Source: Earliella scabrosa
Taxonomy: Eukaryota; Basidiomycota; Agaricomycetes; Polyporales; Polyporaceae
Direction of reading: 5' to 3'
Assembly (NCBI GenBank): GCA_022605405.1
Contig: JABYQQ010000001.1
Span: 4,340,001 to 4,404,000 of the forward strand
DNA length: 64,000 nucleotides
Position numbers and translations under genes: made by a program. Under the pieces are notes generated by a model. It ran no database searches. It saw only the letters and a program-made list of their open reading frames with translations, and was not told the origin of the DNA. Shown piece after piece: positions 61,321 to 64,000 of this stretch (within the stretch, counting starts at the first letter, position 1; each line of letters opens with the position of its first letter).

Positions 61321-63533
61321 ATGGGCACGACTTCTACTCAGCTAGTTGCGGCAGCGTCCGTACCTGTCGCTTTGGTATGTTCGTATCCTATGCGATGTAG
61401 CACCTCTCTGAATATCAGCCAGGTTGTTCATCAAGTCTTTCGAAAACATGAGACATACGCAGTCCACATTCATGCGGGGCTGTTATTGATCCCGCCTGTT
61501 CTCGTAGCAGCTGTCGTCGCCTCGTTCTCACCCAGGTCTCCGTCTATTCTGCTTCCGTCGCTCAGGGACGTCTTCGTGGCCCTTGGAGTACATCTCCTTA
61601 CGGTCGTTTTGAGTGTGATTCTATACCGACTATCGCCATTCCACCCTCTCGCACACGTCCCGGGTCCTGCCGCACTCAAGACATCGATGCTGGTCGCTGC
61701 ATGCGACAGTGTCACCGGTTACAGAGCCAAACACAGACAAGAGCTGCACAAGCGCTTCGGCGACATAGTCCGAGTTGGTAGGTCCTAGGATGGTTCCTAG
61801 TCATCGAGGAGCGGTGCACTCACAACAGCGCCACTTAGGTCCAAACGAAGTGTCGATCATAGACCCAAACCTTATCAACGCGATCATGGGGTCCTCCGGA
61901 CTGCCAAAGGGACCTTGTGCGTTAGAATCTCAACAGTTGGGCAGGATCAGACTGTCTGACAGTTGCGAACGCAGACTTTGTGGGCGGATCAATGTCTGAC
62001 AAAAACACGAACATCCAGATGGTCGGCATCCAGGACACGGACGTCCACCTTCGCCGCCGGCGCCCATGGAACCGAGCTCTGGGTCCGGGAGCAGTCAAGG
62101 AGTATGAGGTTATGATTGCTCTCCAGGCCGGAAAGCTGGTTCAAAGGCTTGAGCAACAAAAAGGTCGCGTTCTCTTAGGACAATGGTTCAGTTACTTTGC
62201 GTGCGTGTCCTGCTGCTCTTGCCCGGTATGCTTATGAACTCACTCTTGCACCGCATAGGTACGACTTCATGAGCGATATGGCGTCAGTAACGTCGTTTTA
62301 AGGTTGCAGTTCTCGCACTGACGTCCTCGACAACAGCTTTGGGGGAGGATCAGAGCTCCTGCGATACGGAGACCGCGGCAATGTCTGGTCGATCCTCGAG
62401 AAGGGCATGATGTCAGTATATGGTCGATACCCTCCCTCGTTCACCGTCCTTGCTGACAAGGTGCCATGCCACAGTGTCGGCTCTGCTCTCGCTCACCTCC
62501 CTTGGCTGGGAATCTATCTTGGATACATTCCCGGTGCTGCAGGTCCCCTCAACACGCTATGCGAAGGGGCCAGACAGCTTGCTGGCCTTCGCCTTGCGCG
62601 CGGCTCCAACAGGCCTGACCTCTTTCGTTATCTGGTGAGCTGAACATACTGGTGTTGGTCCCCGTGACTCACGATAGCCAAGAACCACGAGGACCTCCCG
62701 AGCAAAGACCCTCCACCGATGCAGCAGGTCGTGAACGACGGGATTCTTGCGGTGGTCGCAGGTTCGGACACCACCTCGGTGGCCCTCACGTGTACGGTCT
62801 TTTGCATCTTGACCAATCCCGACTGCTACGCGATCCTGCAAGCCGAGATCGATAAATTCTACCCTCGAGGAGAAGATCCCTTCATCACCGGTCATCACCA
62901 CCACATGCCCTATTTGCACGCGGTGATGTCAGTTGATATGCGCACATCTACTCGCTCGATGCTGACCTTGCCATCAGTAACGAAGCTCTTCGTCTCTACC
63001 CGCCCGTCCCTGTAGGTACCCAACGCTGGGTTCCGCGCGACAGCGAAGCTTTGGTCCTCGGCTCGTTGTAAGTTACGTGCTCTGCGCTGAAGGCTCTACT
63101 GAGCTGACTCATCGCTCCAAGCTACCTGCCTCCGGGAACGACTATAGTCATGCCTCCATGGACCATGCACCGCAACGCGCGCAACTTTACGCACCCCGAC
63201 ACCTTCTGGCCCGAACGCTGGCTCATCGCCTCCGGAAAGCTACACCCCAAAGCCGCGCGGCTTCCCACCGCGCTCTCCGGCAAGGACGCGTCGCCCGCGC
63301 ACGAGTTCGTGCACAACGAAATTGCGTTCATGCCCTTCTCCTATGGGCCGATGAACTGCCCGGGCAAGGGCCTGGCGCTGCTGGAGATGCGCATGGTCAT
63401 TTGTGCGCTCATGCAGAGGTTCCGTATCCGGAAGTGCGACGGCTGGGACCCGAGAGAGTTCGAACGTGGTATCAAGGAGCACTACACCGCTGTGTGCCCT
63501 CCGTTGCCTGTCACGCTGGAGCCACGATGGTAG
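61321..63533 (+). CDS. Cytochrome P450 monooxygenase, agaricomycete multi-exon type
   Basis: Ten exons (61321-61374, 61423-61777, 61839-61916, 61975-62200, 62259-62282, 62337-62411, 62475-62634, 62683-62927, 62978-63067, 63122-63533) give 572 residues with every phase correct. Two hydrophobic N-terminal segments (about residues 33-55 and 65-90) anchor it in the ER membrane, ahead of the hinge HVPGP. Visible motifs are FGDIVRVGPNEVSI, the C-helix RRRRPWNRA, the I-helix AGSDTT (350-355) with DGILAVV, the K-helix NEALRLYPP (Glu408 and Arg411), FWPERW, and the haem loop FSYGPMNCPGK with Cys515 as iron ligand. The architecture resembles the expanded CYP families of wood-decay fungi (CYP5150-like). 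It needs a P450 reductase. The substrate is unknown. Exon 5 is only 24 bases. Confidence 0.92.
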
Positions 63534-64000
63534 TTAAAGCTCTCGATCGAGCCAAGCCCTAGTTGATTTCGGTTGCTTATTGCTGCCTCCACATACTCAT
63601 GTAACGACAACACATGTCTATTGACTACGATTGTTGGACACGGTGACAGCACCCTCAGCCTGTCACACTCACAGTTTGTAGATATCCTCGCGTGCACTTC
63701 GCCATCCTTCTCAACAACCACCTCGTTCAACTTGACATTAGCCCAGACCTCCGTGACAAGCCCCCTCGGCCTTGCAGGATCGAGGATGGGCACCATGCGG
63801 TGCTATGTGGTGAGGATGCAGTATCAGGGATGGCAGCGCTCGTTGTTCACGGGTGGGCGGCGGTCGGGCGGCGAGCTAGCTATCAACGTGATGGTATCGT
63901 ACGGTCAGCACCTTATGGAGTCATCTTTGACACCGGGTTGGTAGTACCGAAGATCCTGTCCATTCGTCCGTTGCCGCTCACGCGAAGCTTTTGCGCACAA
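63534..64000. other. Right edge, possible end of a minus-strand gene
   Basis: A minus-strand frame from 63796 (MVPILDPARPRGLVTEVWANVK...) runs to a good donor (ctgtgagt) near 63692, and a candidate last exon after aatag would end at the TAA at 63577-63579. This could be the 3' end of a gene that begins beyond the window, but no domain supports it. Confidence 0.25.

Overview
The window is nuclear DNA of a filamentous basidiomycete, most likely an agaricomycete of the wood-decay or mushroom-forming kind. Genes carry many short introns (mostly 42-75 bases, GT...AG, often GTNNGT donors) and sit in GC-rich, closely packed, alternating orientation. The content is typical of that group: a short secreted tyrosinase, a multi-exon P450, F-box/LRR-like proteins, a chromodomain retroelement and a single-pass membrane protein of a type I know only from basidiomycetes. 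All exon joins below were derived by hand from the sequence; for the genes where I give a protein length the phases add up exactly.

Positions 1-7180 are repetitive and gene-poor. They hold a GC-box satellite that appears in opposite orientation on the left (about 110-712) and right (about 4740-6540), the right array having a two-monomer higher-order period of about 316 bases. Between them lie a 34-base array built on the palindrome CCCGGCCGGG, an 18-base array, and a 1.57-kb foldback element (2470-4037) whose arms carry the same 89-codon reading frame. Positions 7183-10192 are the 3' part of a Ty3/gypsy chromovirus: the end of pol with a chromodomain, a further 603-codon gene, a polypurine tract and a 181-base LTR.

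From 10.7 kb on the window is mostly ordinary genes. In order: PRMT1-type arginine methyltransferase (+), F-box protein (+), secreted tyrosinase (-), a 1281-residue orphan protein (-), a Dal5-type MFS transporter (-), the DEAD-box ribosome-assembly helicase Dbp10 (+), the queuine tRNA-ribosyltransferase catalytic subunit (-), mitochondrial tyrosyl-tRNA synthetase (+), a TM9/EMP70 protein (-), a second F-box protein (+), a coiled-coil orphan (+), a PalC-like BRO1 protein of ambient pH signalling (+), a type I membrane protein (-) and a cytochrome P450 (+). Gene-poor stretches lie at 17.8-19.6, 23.5-26.7, 48.7-51.2 and 56.1-61.3 kb.

The observations most worth checking are: (1) a 547-base element with about 70-base terminal inverted repeats and a 3-base target duplication that sits inside a coding exon of the membrane-protein gene, whose frame is restored exactly when the element and one target copy are removed; (2) the extra gene between the chromodomain and the LTR; (3) the foldback with mirrored reading frames nested between inverted satellite arrays; (4) the shared 263-base promoter of the queuine tRNA transglycosylase and the mitochondrial TyrRS, whose tRNA-Tyr substrates may overlap.
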